A stretch of 8,711 bases of DNA from an uncultured Eubacteriales bacterium (GCA_959021945.1 CAUEYG010000037.1:1-8711), one strand, 5' to 3'; counted from the first letter of the stretch, positions 1 to 7,134 are shown. Numbers and translations: made by a program. The notes: generated by a model from the sequence alone, not told the origin.

Positions 1-383
1 TGGTTACCTCCGATGATGTAGATGATTTAAAAAATTCCGATACCTATTTTGAAGAAATGCGCGCTACCATTAATATGGACAGAAACCAAGTTATATCCAT
101 GCTGACTGACGCAGAGACAACAGCAGAAAACGGCACGGAAAAAGAAAACGCCAATCAGCAGAAATTAAAACTGCTGCAATATATGGAACAAGAACAAAAT
201 GTAGAAAATGTCATAAAAACAAAAGGACTCCCCGAATGTCTGGTACTGATTACAGAAAGCGGCGTCAATGTTACAGTAAACAAGCAGGATTTGAATCAGT
301 CTGATGTAGCCAAAATCTGTGATATTGTTATGAGAGAAACAGGAAGAAAAGCGCCTGAGATCATTATTCAAAGCAAGTTTTAA
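1..383 (+). CDS. spoIIIAH: Stage III sporulation protein SpoIIIAH, C-terminal part (5' end outside window)
   Basis: The reading frame is open from the left edge (first full codon at base 3) to the TAA at 381-383, giving 126 visible residues; the true start lies upstream. SpoIIIAH is an inner-membrane-anchored protein of the mother cell. It forms a ring in the engulfing membrane and binds SpoIIQ of the forespore, building the channel needed for late forespore gene expression. The visible part starts in the linker (TYFEEMRATINMDRNQ, resembling the family's 'YF..ar..Rd' segment), passes through a charged helical stretch, and ends in the ring-building YscJ/FliF-like fold (ENVIKTKGLPECLVLITESG, then VNVTVNKQDLNQ...). 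The membrane segment is not in the window. It would be the last gene of a spoIIIA operon. No terminator is visible before the next promoter, which begins 4 bases after the stop. Identity rests on family resemblance and on position next to the Asp23/nusB pair. Confidence 0.85.
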   Translation, partial: VTSDDVDDLKNSDTYFEEMRATINMDRNQVISMLTDAETTAENGTEKENANQQKLKLLQYMEQEQNVENVIKTKGLPECLVLITESGVNVTVNKQDLNQSDVAKICDIVMRETGRKAPEIIIQSKF

Positions 384-386
384 ACA

Positions 387-415
387 TTGAAATTATGGGG
401 TGAATTTGGTATAAT
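387..415 (+). promoter_or_regulatory. Probable sigma-A promoter of the Asp23-nusB-...-aminotransferase operon
   Basis: A -35 box TTGAAA (387-392, 5 of 6 consensus) and a -10 box TATAAT (410-415, 6 of 6) are separated by exactly 17 nt. A TG at 407-408 one base before the -10 makes it an extended -10. Transcription should start near 421-423, almost on top of the ribosome binding site at 423-428. The boxes and spacing are read directly from the sequence; activity is inferred. It is the only strong promoter I noticed upstream of the following nine genes. Confidence 0.8.
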
Positions 416-422
416 AATCCTC

Positions 423-428
423 GAGGTG
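423..428 (+). promoter_or_regulatory. Ribosome binding site fixing the Asp23-family start
   Basis: GAGGTG at 423-428 lies 6 nt before the ATG at 435. This sets the start at 435 rather than at the in-frame TTG at 387, which is itself the first triplet of the -35 box and would not be transcribed from this promoter. Confidence 0.75.
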
Positions 429-434
429 AATGGA

Positions 435-809
435 ATGAATGTGGCGAATGAGCAAAAGGCCGGAACCCTGAAAATTTCCGATGAAGTGGTGGCTGTATGC
501 GCTGCTAACGCTACCTTAAAGACAAAGGGCGTGGCGGAACTGGCAGGAGGATTTACCAATGTACTCTCCAAGAACATTCTTGGAAAAGAGCTTTTATCAA
601 AAGGCATTAAGGTTTCTCAGGGTGATGACGGCATTATCATAGACATATTTGTCATTGTGGATTACCAGGTCAATATACCGGCAGCAGCATGGGATATACA
701 AGAACATGTAAAAAAAGAAGTAACATCCATGACAGAGCTGGAGGTTGAGGCTGTAAATATTAATGTACAGGGTGTCCACATGCCTGAGAAGGAGGACCCC
801 GTTTTATGA
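435..809 (+). CDS. Asp23/Gls24 family envelope-stress-like protein (YqhY type)
   Basis: A 124-residue protein of the Asp23/Gls24 (DUF322) family. The family core is visible: GTLKISDEVVAVCAANATLKTKGVAELAG near the N-terminus, an alternating beta segment (GIKVSQGDDGIIIDIFVIVDY), then the helix and strand VKKEVTSMTELEVEAVNINVQGV. No signal peptide or membrane segment is seen, so it should be cytosolic. The B. subtilis relative YqhY is encoded next to accBC and has been linked to acetyl-CoA carboxylase control; here no acc genes adjoin it, so that role cannot be assumed. The start at ATG 435 is chosen from the SD at 423-428 and because the upstream in-frame extension consists of promoter sequence. 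Its TGA overlaps the nusB ATG by 4 nt (ATGA). Family is confident; molecular function is unknown. Confidence 0.88.
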   Translation: MNVANEQKAGTLKISDEVVAVCAANATLKTKGVAELAGGFTNVLSKNILGKELLSKGIKVSQGDDGIIIDIFVIVDYQVNIPAAAWDIQEHVKKEVTSMTELEVEAVNINVQGVHMPEKEDPVL

Positions 810-1210
810 CTAGAACGGAAGCACGAGAATTGTTGATGAAATTGCTCTTTCAGATGGAAGTGCAACATGACTACAGCGAAAAATCAAAAGAGAATTATTT
901 GGAAGAACATTTTGGAAAAGGCAGCCAGAAAAAATATGCAGTCCAATTGATCAATGCAGTAATCGAAAACCTGGAAACGATTGATCAAAAGCTGGACCAA
1001 AACAGCACAAAGAGAGGCACCCGCCATATGGCAAAGGTAGACCTTGCCATAGCCAGGCTTGCTCTTGCAGAAATACTTTATATGGATAATATACCTGCAG
1101 CAGTGGCGATCAATGAGGCTGTTGATATGACAAAAAAATATGGCACCGAAGAGTCCGGCAAGTTTATCAACGGCATTCTGGGCCAGATCGTGAAGAGCAA
1201 AGATGAATAA
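806..1210 (+). CDS. nusB: Transcription antitermination factor NusB
   Basis: A 134-residue all-helical protein of normal NusB length. NusB pairs with NusE (ribosomal protein S10), binds boxA RNA in rRNA leaders and supports processive, terminator-resistant transcription. The N-terminal motif TRTEARELLMKLLFQME (residues 2-18) carries the conserved arginines of the RNA-binding face. The C-terminal half has the family signature: KRGTRHMAKVDLAIARLA (69-86), IPAAVAINEAVDMTKKYG (96-113) and the ending GKFINGILGQI (118-128). An AAGGAGG SD at 789-795 lies 10 nt before the ATG. Start and stop overlap the neighbours (4 nt with the Asp23 gene, 8 nt with the TsaD-like gene), which supports cotranslation. 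Confidence 0.96.
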   Translation: MTRTEARELLMKLLFQMEVQHDYSEKSKENYLEEHFGKGSQKKYAVQLINAVIENLETIDQKLDQNSTKRGTRHMAKVDLAIARLALAEILYMDNIPAAVAINEAVDMTKKYGTEESGKFINGILGQIVKSKDE

Positions 1211-2174
1211 AAAGAAAGAGTGTGTGCTGGGAATTGATACCAGCAATTATAAAACCTCTGTTGCAGTAGTAGACTCCTGCGGAACGATTCTTTGCGATTT
1301 ACGAACATTACTGAAAGTAAAACAGGGCGAGCGAGGACTGAGACAGTCAGACGCCCTTTTTCAGCATATAGAAAACCTGCCGCATCTGCTAGACAAGGCC
1401 TTATCCCCGGAAATGGTCCGGCGAATTGGCGCTGTAGCCTTTTCTGACCGTCCAAGACCTGCAGAGGGATCTTATATGCCGGTTTTCAAAGCAGGAATTA
1501 GTTTTGGAAAGACAATAGCTGCAGCCCTGCAGGTGCCTTATTGGAACTTTTCCCACCAGGAGGGGCATATTGAAGCGATCAAGTTTTACAGCGGATTTCA
1601 GGAGCAAGAACGTTTTTTATGCTACCATCTTTCCGGCGGCACCTGTGAACTGCTCAAGGTGGAGCAGGGAATCATAAAGAAAATCGGCGGTTCAAAGGAT
1701 TTGTCTTTTGGACAAGTGATCGACCGGGTGGGTGTAAAGCTGGGTATGGCTTTTCCTGCTGGGGAAGAAATGGACAAAAGGGCCCTGGGGGCGGAAAAGG
1801 CCACAAAAGTTTTAACAAAAATCCCTTCTGACGAATTGTTTCTTAACCTTTCGGGCATTGAAACTCAGTGCAGCCGAAAGGCGGAAAGCCTTGTCCAAGA
1901 GGGGGCGGCTCCATCAGAACAAGACGCATTAATCCGAGAACTCTTTGACCGAATGGTTCAGATTCTCACTGAAATGACAAAGCAGGCAGCAGCAAAGACA
2001 AAGATCAATCATGTGCTGTTTACAGGAGGCGTTTCCTCCAGTCAATATATCAGCAAGAAATTAGCTGCTCACTTTAAAGATACCCCTATTTTCCTTGAGT
2101 TTGGACAGCAGTACCTGTCTCAGGATAATGCTGTGGGAATCGCTTTGCTGGGAGGGAAGAAACTATGGCAATAA
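1203..2174 (+). CDS. Divergent TsaD/Kae1-like ASKHA-fold protein (former peptidase M22 type), function unknown
   Basis: A 323-residue protein that aligns over its whole length with TsaD, the enzyme transferring threonylcarbamoyl to A37 of tRNA, but it is clearly not a standard copy. Retained: the phosphate-1 strand VLGIDTS (8-14); the metal-binding HxxxH (H118, H122 in SHQEGH); SGG (144-146); an Asp equivalent to that in TsaD 'GEAFDK' (D174); FPAGEEMDK (184-192) for 'YPGGP'; TGGVS (274-278); and the third metal-ligand Asp (D308 in SQDNA for 'CTDN'). Altered: the acidic SCDET after the first strand is SNYKT (14-18); the GGVVPE loop is replaced by GERGLRQSD (42-50); and the GPGLxG turn is replaced by DRPRPAEGSYMPVF (82-95). 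SD is weak (GAAGAG, 1192-1197), as expected for coupling to nusB. Automated pipelines may call it tsaD or O-sialoglycoprotein endopeptidase. I infer a paralogue whose metal and nucleotide site is kept and whose substrate site is changed. Confidence 0.8.
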   Translation: MNKKKECVLGIDTSNYKTSVAVVDSCGTILCDLRTLLKVKQGERGLRQSDALFQHIENLPHLLDKALSPEMVRRIGAVAFSDRPRPAEGSYMPVFKAGISFGKTIAAALQVPYWNFSHQEGHIEAIKFYSGFQEQERFLCYHLSGGTCELLKVEQGIIKKIGGSKDLSFGQVIDRVGVKLGMAFPAGEEMDKRALGAEKATKVLTKIPSDELFLNLSGIETQCSRKAESLVQEGAAPSEQDALIRELFDRMVQILTEMTKQAAAKTKINHVLFTGGVSSSQYISKKLAAHFKDTPIFLEFGQQYLSQDNAVGIALLGGKKLWQ

Positions 2175-3379
2175 AACCAGTGAAAGTATCACAGTTAAAC
2201 GGATACATCAAAAGGATTCTACAGACAGACCCCCTCCTTGGCAATGTTTCCGTCATCGGAGAGATTTCCAATTTAAAGTTTCATGGTTCCGGCCATGTTT
2301 ATTTTTCCATGAAAGATGCAGACAGCAAACTCAATTGCTTTCTGCCTGCGGATCGGGCGGCCAGTCTTCGCTATGAGCTGTCTGAAGGCATGGAGATTAC
2401 AGCCAGCGGATATATTTATCTCTATGAGAGAGGCGGCAGTTATTCGCTTAATATCAGGGATATTGAAGTGGCGGGACTTGGCAACCTGTCCATTGCTTTT
2501 GAAAAGTTAAAACAAAAGCTGGAAGAGGAGGGGCTCTTTGATCAAAGATATAAAAAGAAAATCCCTTTTTTTCCTGAAAAAATTGCAGTAATTACGTCAG
2601 AAACCGGGGCTGCGGTGAGAGATATTCTAAAAATCATAAAAAACAAAAATAATTATGTCGATGTGCTGGTTTATCCGGTATTAGTGCAGGGCCCTGCTGC
2701 AGCAGGACAGATTGCAGACGCCATATCTCAGGTCAATGAAAAGTGGCCGGAAATTGACACCATTATAACAGGCCGGGGCGGCGGAGCCATGGAAGAGCTT
2801 TGGGCTTTTAATGAGGAAATTGTGGCACGGAGCATCTTTGCATCTAAGATTCCTGTTATTTCCGCTGTTGGTCATGAGACGGATTTTACCATCGCAGATT
2901 TTGTAGCTGATAAAAGAGCAGAGACGCCTACAGCTGCTGCCAATATGGCAGTTCCTGATATTGGAGAGTTAAAAGCTTATCTTGCAGATCGCAGAGAAAG
3001 CATGAGACTGGCTGCAGAATCCTGCATCCAATACAAACAGATGCAGCTTTCCAGTCTTGATCTGGAGGCTTTTAAACGAGACTTGGAGAGCCGTGTTACA
3101 ATGGAACAGATGCGAATTGAGAACATAAAATCAGAAAATCTGCACCATATTGCAAATCTGGTGCAGTCCTTAGAAAAGGAAATCAACCTTCACCGTTCCA
3201 GCCTGCAGTCCCTTAATCCCAAAGCCGTTATGGCAAGAGGATATGGCGCTGTTGTAGGACCGGATGGAAAGCTGATTGGTTCTGTACAAAGGATCAAGCC
3301 ACAGGATGCCCTGACTGTTGTATTAAAGGACGGACAGGCTTCCTGTACAGTAAACGAAGTGAGGAGGGAAACCCTATGA
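2165..3379 (+). CDS. xseA: Exodeoxyribonuclease VII large subunit
   Basis: A 404-residue catalytic subunit of ExoVII, which with several small subunits degrades single-stranded DNA from both ends to oligonucleotides and acts in repair. An N-terminal OB fold (about residues 3-103, with VIGEISNLKFHGSGHVYFSMK at 30-50) is followed by the nuclease domain. Visible there are ITSETGAAVRDIL (143-155), ITGRGGGAMEELWAFNEE (201-218), and SAVGHETD (233-240) followed by RAETPTAAA (251-259). D153, R204, H237 and D240 fit the catalytic residues I recall for the E. coli enzyme. A helical arm (about 265-350) precedes the conserved end NPKAVMARGYGAV. The protein is about 45-50 residues shorter than the B. subtilis and E. 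coli enzymes, seemingly in the coiled-coil arm. The GGAGGG SD at 2151-2156 lies 8 nt before ATG 2165, which overlaps the upstream gene by 10 nt. Confidence 0.96.
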   Translation: MAIKPVKVSQLNGYIKRILQTDPLLGNVSVIGEISNLKFHGSGHVYFSMKDADSKLNCFLPADRAASLRYELSEGMEITASGYIYLYERGGSYSLNIRDIEVAGLGNLSIAFEKLKQKLEEEGLFDQRYKKKIPFFPEKIAVITSETGAAVRDILKIIKNKNNYVDVLVYPVLVQGPAAAGQIADAISQVNEKWPEIDTIITGRGGGAMEELWAFNEEIVARSIFASKIPVISAVGHETDFTIADFVADKRAETPTAAANMAVPDIGELKAYLADRRESMRLAAESCIQYKQMQLSSLDLEAFKRDLESRVTMEQMRIENIKSENLHHIANLVQSLEKEINLHRSSLQSLNPKAVMARGYGAVVGPDGKLIGSVQRIKPQDALTVVLKDGQASCTVNEVRRETL

Positions 3380-3570
3380 CAGCGGAAAAAAAACCAACCT
3401 TTGAAGAACTGCTGACCAAGCTGGAAAAAAGCTCTGACAATCTGAAACAAGACAATATCACCTTAGAGGATGCTTTGAAAAATTTTGAAGAAGGAATTGC
3501 ATATTATGAGCAGTGCAGCGAGATATTAAATAGTGCAAAACAAAAAATTGAAACGTATTCTGATAAATAA
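3376..3570 (+). CDS. xseB: Exodeoxyribonuclease VII small subunit
   Basis: A 64-residue, almost entirely helical protein with the small-subunit pattern: TFEELLTKLEKSSDNLKQ, then ITLEDALKNFEEGIAYYEQC, then LNSAKQKIE. XseB helices bind along the coiled-coil arm of XseA and are required for assembly and activity. The length is normal for the family. An AGGAGG SD (3362-3367) lies 8 nt before the ATG, and the ATG overlaps the xseA stop as ATGA, the usual arrangement for the two subunits of one complex. Confidence 0.94.
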   Translation: MTAEKKPTFEELLTKLEKSSDNLKQDNITLEDALKNFEEGIAYYEQCSEILNSAKQKIETYSDK

Positions 3571-3571
3571 C

Positions 3572-3577
3572 AGGAGG
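3572..3577 (+). promoter_or_regulatory. Ribosome binding site fixing the ispA start
   Basis: AGGAGG at 3572-3577 is 7 nt before ATG 3585. The in-frame GTG at 3579 abuts this SD (2 nt or less away) and cannot use it, so 3585 is preferred. Confidence 0.8.
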
Positions 3578-3584
3578 GGTGATC

Positions 3585-4481
3585 ATGCCGGAATCGATAC
3601 AAAAGAAATATAAAGAATTAATAGAAGAACATATTTTGGATTTTTTGCCGGATATCGACCATAAGAGCATTACGCTTTATGAATCTATGAAATACAGCCT
3701 GACTGCAGGAGGAAAGCGAATCAGACCTATGCTCCTACTGGCGGCCAGCGAATTTGCGGGAGCTAAGCTGCAGGAAGCCATTCCATATGCCTGTGCTGTG
3801 GAGTACATGCATACTTATTCTCTCATTCACGACGATCTCCCTGCAATGGATGACGACCAGCTGAGAAGAGGGCAGCCTACCAATCATATTATTTATGGGG
3901 AAGCCATGGCCATCTTAGCCGGAGACGGGCTGCAATCCGCTGCTTTTGAGACCATGAATAAGGACATGCTCCTCTATTTTGACAATCCGGATATGTTGAA
4001 AAAACGGATTCGGGCAGCCCACGAAATTGTAAAAGGGTCCGGATGCCGCGGAATGGTAGCCGGGCAGGTAGCAGATATTGAATCAGAAGATCGGGCGTGC
4101 TCCGGTGAAATGCTGGACTATATCCATTTGACAAAGACAGCGGCCCTGATCGTTGCCGCCATCCGGGCAGGCGCTCAGCTGGGAGGCGCTGATGAAGAAA
4201 TGCTCAGCGACCTGACCATTTACGCAGAAAATCTGGGTCTTGCCTTTCAGATTGAGGACGATATTTTAGATGTTATTGGCAGTGAAGAAGAAATGGGCAA
4301 AAAAGCCGGTATGGATTCTGTAAAGAAAAAATCCACCTATCCTGCACTTTATGGGCTGGAAGCTTCCCAGAAAAAATTAATGGAGCTGACGAACAACGCA
4401 ATCGAGGCTTTGGCTTCCTATTATGATAATGCAGAATTTTTCGTAAAGCTGGCAAGGGATTTAGCAGTAAGAGGCAAATAA
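3585..4481 (+). CDS. ispA: Farnesyl diphosphate synthase (trans short-chain prenyltransferase)
   Basis: A 298-residue enzyme of the trans-isoprenyl diphosphate synthase family. It condenses isopentenyl diphosphate with dimethylallyl and geranyl diphosphate to make farnesyl diphosphate, the precursor of undecaprenyl phosphate and prenylated quinones. Visible are GGKRIRP (42-48, IPP binding); the first Asp-rich motif DDLPAMDDD (83-91), with the two-residue insertion of bacterial type II enzymes; RRG (94-96); the second motif DDILD (225-229); and the KKKSTYPALYGLEAS region (247-261). Tyr78, five residues before the first Asp, is the bulky position associated with C15 chain length in bacterial FPP synthases, so farnesyl rather than geranylgeranyl product is inferred. 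It begins 14 nt after xseB and ends 2 nt before dxs, which makes the first MEP-pathway enzyme. Confidence 0.94.
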   Translation: MPESIQKKYKELIEEHILDFLPDIDHKSITLYESMKYSLTAGGKRIRPMLLLAASEFAGAKLQEAIPYACAVEYMHTYSLIHDDLPAMDDDQLRRGQPTNHIIYGEAMAILAGDGLQSAAFETMNKDMLLYFDNPDMLKKRIRAAHEIVKGSGCRGMVAGQVADIESEDRACSGEMLDYIHLTKTAALIVAAIRAGAQLGGADEEMLSDLTIYAENLGLAFQIEDDILDVIGSEEEMGKKAGMDSVKKKSTYPALYGLEASQKKLMELTNNAIEALASYYDNAEFFVKLARDLAVRGK

Positions 4482-4483
4482 TA

Positions 4484-6340
4484 ATGATAAAAAAATTATT
4501 GGAATATGAGTTCCCGCAGGACCTCCAGAAAATGTCGGAAGATGATCTGGAACTGTTGTCCTATGAGATCAGAGACTTTCTTATCAGCAACATATCCAAG
4601 ACAGGAGGTCATCTGGCCTCCAATTTGGGCGTTGTTGAGCTTTCCATTGCATTACATAAAGTCTTTGATACACCCAGGGATCGGATCATATGGGATGTAG
4701 GACATCAATCTTATGTCCACAAAATCCTGACAGGAAGGGCTGATCAATTTGGCTCCCTGCGTAAATTCGGCGGCATGAGCGGTTTCCCAAAAGTCAAGGA
4801 AAGTGAATACGATACTTTTGATACAGGCCACAGCAGCACTTCCATTTCCATTGCAGCGGGAATGGCTGCAGCCAGAGATCTTTCAGGAGACACCTATCAA
4901 ATTGCAGCAGTCATTGGAGACGGAGCACTCACAGGGGGACTTGCCTATGAAGCCATGAATAATGTGGGAGCATCCAAAGCCAAGATGATCGTGATCTTAA
5001 ACGACAACGGTATGTCCATCTCCCCCAATACCGGAGGAGTATCACGCTATCTGAGCAAGCTGAGAGGCTCCAAAAAATATACGGACTTAAAAAACAGAGT
5101 CAAGAAAAATGTATTAGAGATTCCCGGTATTGGAAAAGGCGTTATGGCCGGCATGCAGCATATGCGGGACTCACTGAAATACGCAGTGCTGGACGGCATT
5201 ATGTTCGAAGAACTGGGATTTAAATATTTTGGCCCTATTGACGGTCATAATATGGGAGAGATCATTGAGACTTTGGAGATGGCAAAAGAAGTCAACGGAC
5301 CGGTATTTCTTCATGTTATTACGAAAAAGGGCAAGGGGTACAAGAGCGCGGAAGAAACCCCCAGCAAGTATCACGGCACCGGGCCCTTTGATCCTACTAC
5401 CGGGATGCAGCACAGCAGTTCCGGTGCGCCTTCCTGGTCCCATGTGTTTGGCAAAAAGCTGACACAAATGGCCAAAAACGATGAAACAATTGTGGCCATC
5501 AGCGCAGCTATGTTGGAGGGTACCGGATTAACGGAATTTAAAAGCAAATATCCGAGAAGAACTTTTGATGTAGGTATTGCAGAAGGTCACGCCGTCACCT
5601 TTGCAGCAGGAATGGCTTCCGGAGGATACCATCCGGTGGTAGCTATTTATTCCACCTTTTTGCAGCGGGCTTACGACCAGATCTTAGAGGATGTGTGCCT
5701 TCAAAACCTTCCTGTCATCTTTGCCATTGATAGAGCCGGTATTGTAGGTGCAGACGGTGAAACACATCACGGAATGTTTGACTTGTCCTACCTAAACCAT
5801 ATGCCAAATATGACCATTTTGGCGCCTGCAGATAAAGAAGAGCTGGAGCAGATGCTGGAATATGCCAGAACCCTGGGAAAACCCTGCGCTGTCCGCTATC
5901 CTCGCGGGGAAGCCCCTTCTCTGGACTTTCATGAGCCAATCAACGGCAGTCTTGTATTAAAGGAAGGGCATGATATTGAGCTCTGGGCTGTAGGAAATAT
6001 GTTGGACGTTGGTTTTCAAGTGTGTGAGGCATTGAAACAAAGAGGGATTGATGCAGGACTTGTTAACGCCAGGATTGTGCGGCCTCTGGATGAAAGAGCC
6101 ATCAGAGCTTCTGCGGACAGAACGAAACTGATCGTTACTTTGGAGGACAATGTGATCACAGGTGGGTTTGGAGAAAATTTAGCAGCCCTATTAATGGAGT
6201 CTCCCATTAAAGTGCTCAATTTCGGATGGCCTGACTGTTTTATCGAACATGGGAGCTGCAGTCAGCTCTTTGAAAAATACGGCTTAGATCCAAAAGGCAT
6301 TACAGAAAGGATTTGTGAATATATTGAAAAACAGGCTTGA
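4484..6340 (+). CDS. dxs: 1-deoxy-D-xylulose-5-phosphate synthase
   Basis: A 618-residue thiamine-diphosphate enzyme of normal length. It condenses pyruvate and glyceraldehyde 3-phosphate to DXP, the entry step of the MEP isoprenoid pathway and a source for thiamine and pyridoxal. The domains are in order. First is a ThDP-binding domain with GGHLASNLG (41-49; H43 matches E. coli H49), the GDG motif (145-147) and ILNDNGMSISP (171-181). Next is the transketolase-like pyrimidine domain with DVGIAEGHAVTFAAGMA (362-378; catalytic Glu367) and DRAGIVGADGETHHG (416-430). Last is a C-terminal transketolase domain with NARIVRPLD (528-536) and TLEDNVITGGFGE (552-564). SD is weak (AAGAGG at 4469-4474, within the last ispA codons), so translation is probably coupled to ispA. 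The 3' end overlaps tlyA by 26 nt. Confidence 0.97.
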   Translation: MIKKLLEYEFPQDLQKMSEDDLELLSYEIRDFLISNISKTGGHLASNLGVVELSIALHKVFDTPRDRIIWDVGHQSYVHKILTGRADQFGSLRKFGGMSGFPKVKESEYDTFDTGHSSTSISIAAGMAAARDLSGDTYQIAAVIGDGALTGGLAYEAMNNVGASKAKMIVILNDNGMSISPNTGGVSRYLSKLRGSKKYTDLKNRVKKNVLEIPGIGKGVMAGMQHMRDSLKYAVLDGIMFEELGFKYFGPIDGHNMGEIIETLEMAKEVNGPVFLHVITKKGKGYKSAEETPSKYHGTGPFDPTTGMQHSSSGAPSWSHVFGKKLTQMAKNDETIVAISAAMLEGTGLTEFKSKYPRRTFDVGIAEGHAVTFAAGMASGGYHPVVAIYSTFLQRAYDQILEDVCLQNLPVIFAIDRAGIVGADGETHHGMFDLSYLNHMPNMTILAPADKEELEQMLEYARTLGKPCAVRYPRGEAPSLDFHEPINGSLVLKEGHDIELWAVGNMLDVGFQVCEALKQRGIDAGLVNARIVRPLDERAIRASADRTKLIVTLEDNVITGGFGENLAALLMESPIKVLNFGWPDCFIEHGSCSQLFEKYGLDPKGITERICEYIEKQA

Positions 6341-7115
6341 TACAATTCTCGTGGACCGAGGGTTGTTTTCTTCCAGGGAAAAAGCGAAGGCCTCTATTAT
6401 GGCTGGAATTGTCTATGTAGATGGGCAGAAGGTGGATAAAGCCGGCACTTCTGTCGATGATCAAGCGGACATTCATATTAAGGAAAGCCTTTGTCCTTAC
6501 GTGAGCAGAGGAGGTTTAAAACTTGAAAAAGCTTTGGAACTTTTTCCTTTTGATTTAAAGGATGCAGTATGTGCAGACATTGGGGCCAGCACTGGCGGGT
6601 TTACAGACTGTATGCTGAAAAAAGGAGCAAAAAAGGTTTTTGCCATTGATGTTGGCTATGGCCAGCTGGATTGGAAGCTGCGAAACGACTGCCGGGTCAT
6701 TAACATGGAAAAGACCAATATCCGGTATCTTGACATGGATACCATTGATTGTCATATGGACTTTATCAGTATTGACGTTTCTTTTATCTCTCTGCGGCTT
6801 GTATTTCCTGTGGCTGCACAAATGCTGGGAGAAAAGGGAAGTCTGGTCTGCCTTGTAAAACCCCAGTTTGAGGCGGGCAGGGAGCAGGTAGGAAAGAAGG
6901 GGATTGTCCGAGATGAAAAGGTTCACAAAGAGGTCATTGAACATGTGATCAAGTATGGGGAAGAAAACGGACTTTACCCTCATGGGCTGACCTATTCCCC
7001 TGTAACCGGTGCGAAAGGAAATATCGAATACCTTTTGTATCTTACAAAGCAGCCGGAACAGGAAGGTGTTCCTATAGAAGATGTTGTTTTTTGTTCCCAT
7101 AAGGAACTGGAATAA
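6315..7115 (+). CDS. tlyA: TlyA family rRNA 2'-O-methyltransferase (YqxC type)
   Basis: A 266-residue S4-FtsJ fusion. An N-terminal S4 RNA-binding domain (about residues 6-62, with NRLDTILVDRGLFSSREKAK) is followed by a Rossmann methyltransferase with the SAM motif ADIGASTGGF (87-96) and the K-D-K-E tetrad: K69 (RGGLKL), D154 (SIDVSF), K182 (VKPQFE) and E238 (GNIEYL). TlyA proteins methylate the 2'-OH of cytidine in rRNA (16S and/or 23S); those in mycobacteria set capreomycin sensitivity. The older label haemolysin A comes from the same family and is not implied here. The start is uncertain. GTG 6315 has AAAGGA (6306-6311) only 3 nt upstream. TTG 6324 would give the family-typical MKNRLD with a 12-nt spacing. 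Both lie inside dxs (26- or 17-nt overlap). Confidence 0.92.
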   Translation: MNILKNRLDTILVDRGLFSSREKAKASIMAGIVYVDGQKVDKAGTSVDDQADIHIKESLCPYVSRGGLKLEKALELFPFDLKDAVCADIGASTGGFTDCMLKKGAKKVFAIDVGYGQLDWKLRNDCRVINMEKTNIRYLDMDTIDCHMDFISIDVSFISLRLVFPVAAQMLGEKGSLVCLVKPQFEAGREQVGKKGIVRDEKVHKEVIEHVIKYGEENGLYPHGLTYSPVTGAKGNIEYLLYLTKQPEQEGVPIEDVVFCSHKELE

Positions 7116-7134
7116 AATTGAGTATATCAGAGAA

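Noticed and set aside
387..434. TTG-initiated N-terminal extension of the Asp23-family protein (16 extra residues)
   Set aside because: These bases form the -35 and -10 boxes and the SD; the extension does not resemble the family and would not be in the mRNA made from this promoter.
1203..2174. Plain call of tsaD (tRNA t6A synthase) or O-sialoglycoprotein endopeptidase
   Set aside because: Several TsaD signature segments are replaced, and the peptidase activity is a historic misassignment for the family; only the fold-level call is supported.
3579..3584. GTG start two codons upstream for ispA
   Set aside because: The GTG abuts the AGGAGG SD, while ATG 3585 has the proper 7-nt spacing.
7093..7107. 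Inverted repeat GTTCC/GGAAC near the end of tlyA as a terminator
   Set aside because: Only a 5-bp stem; the T-run precedes rather than follows it on the + strand, and the - strand has A after the stem.
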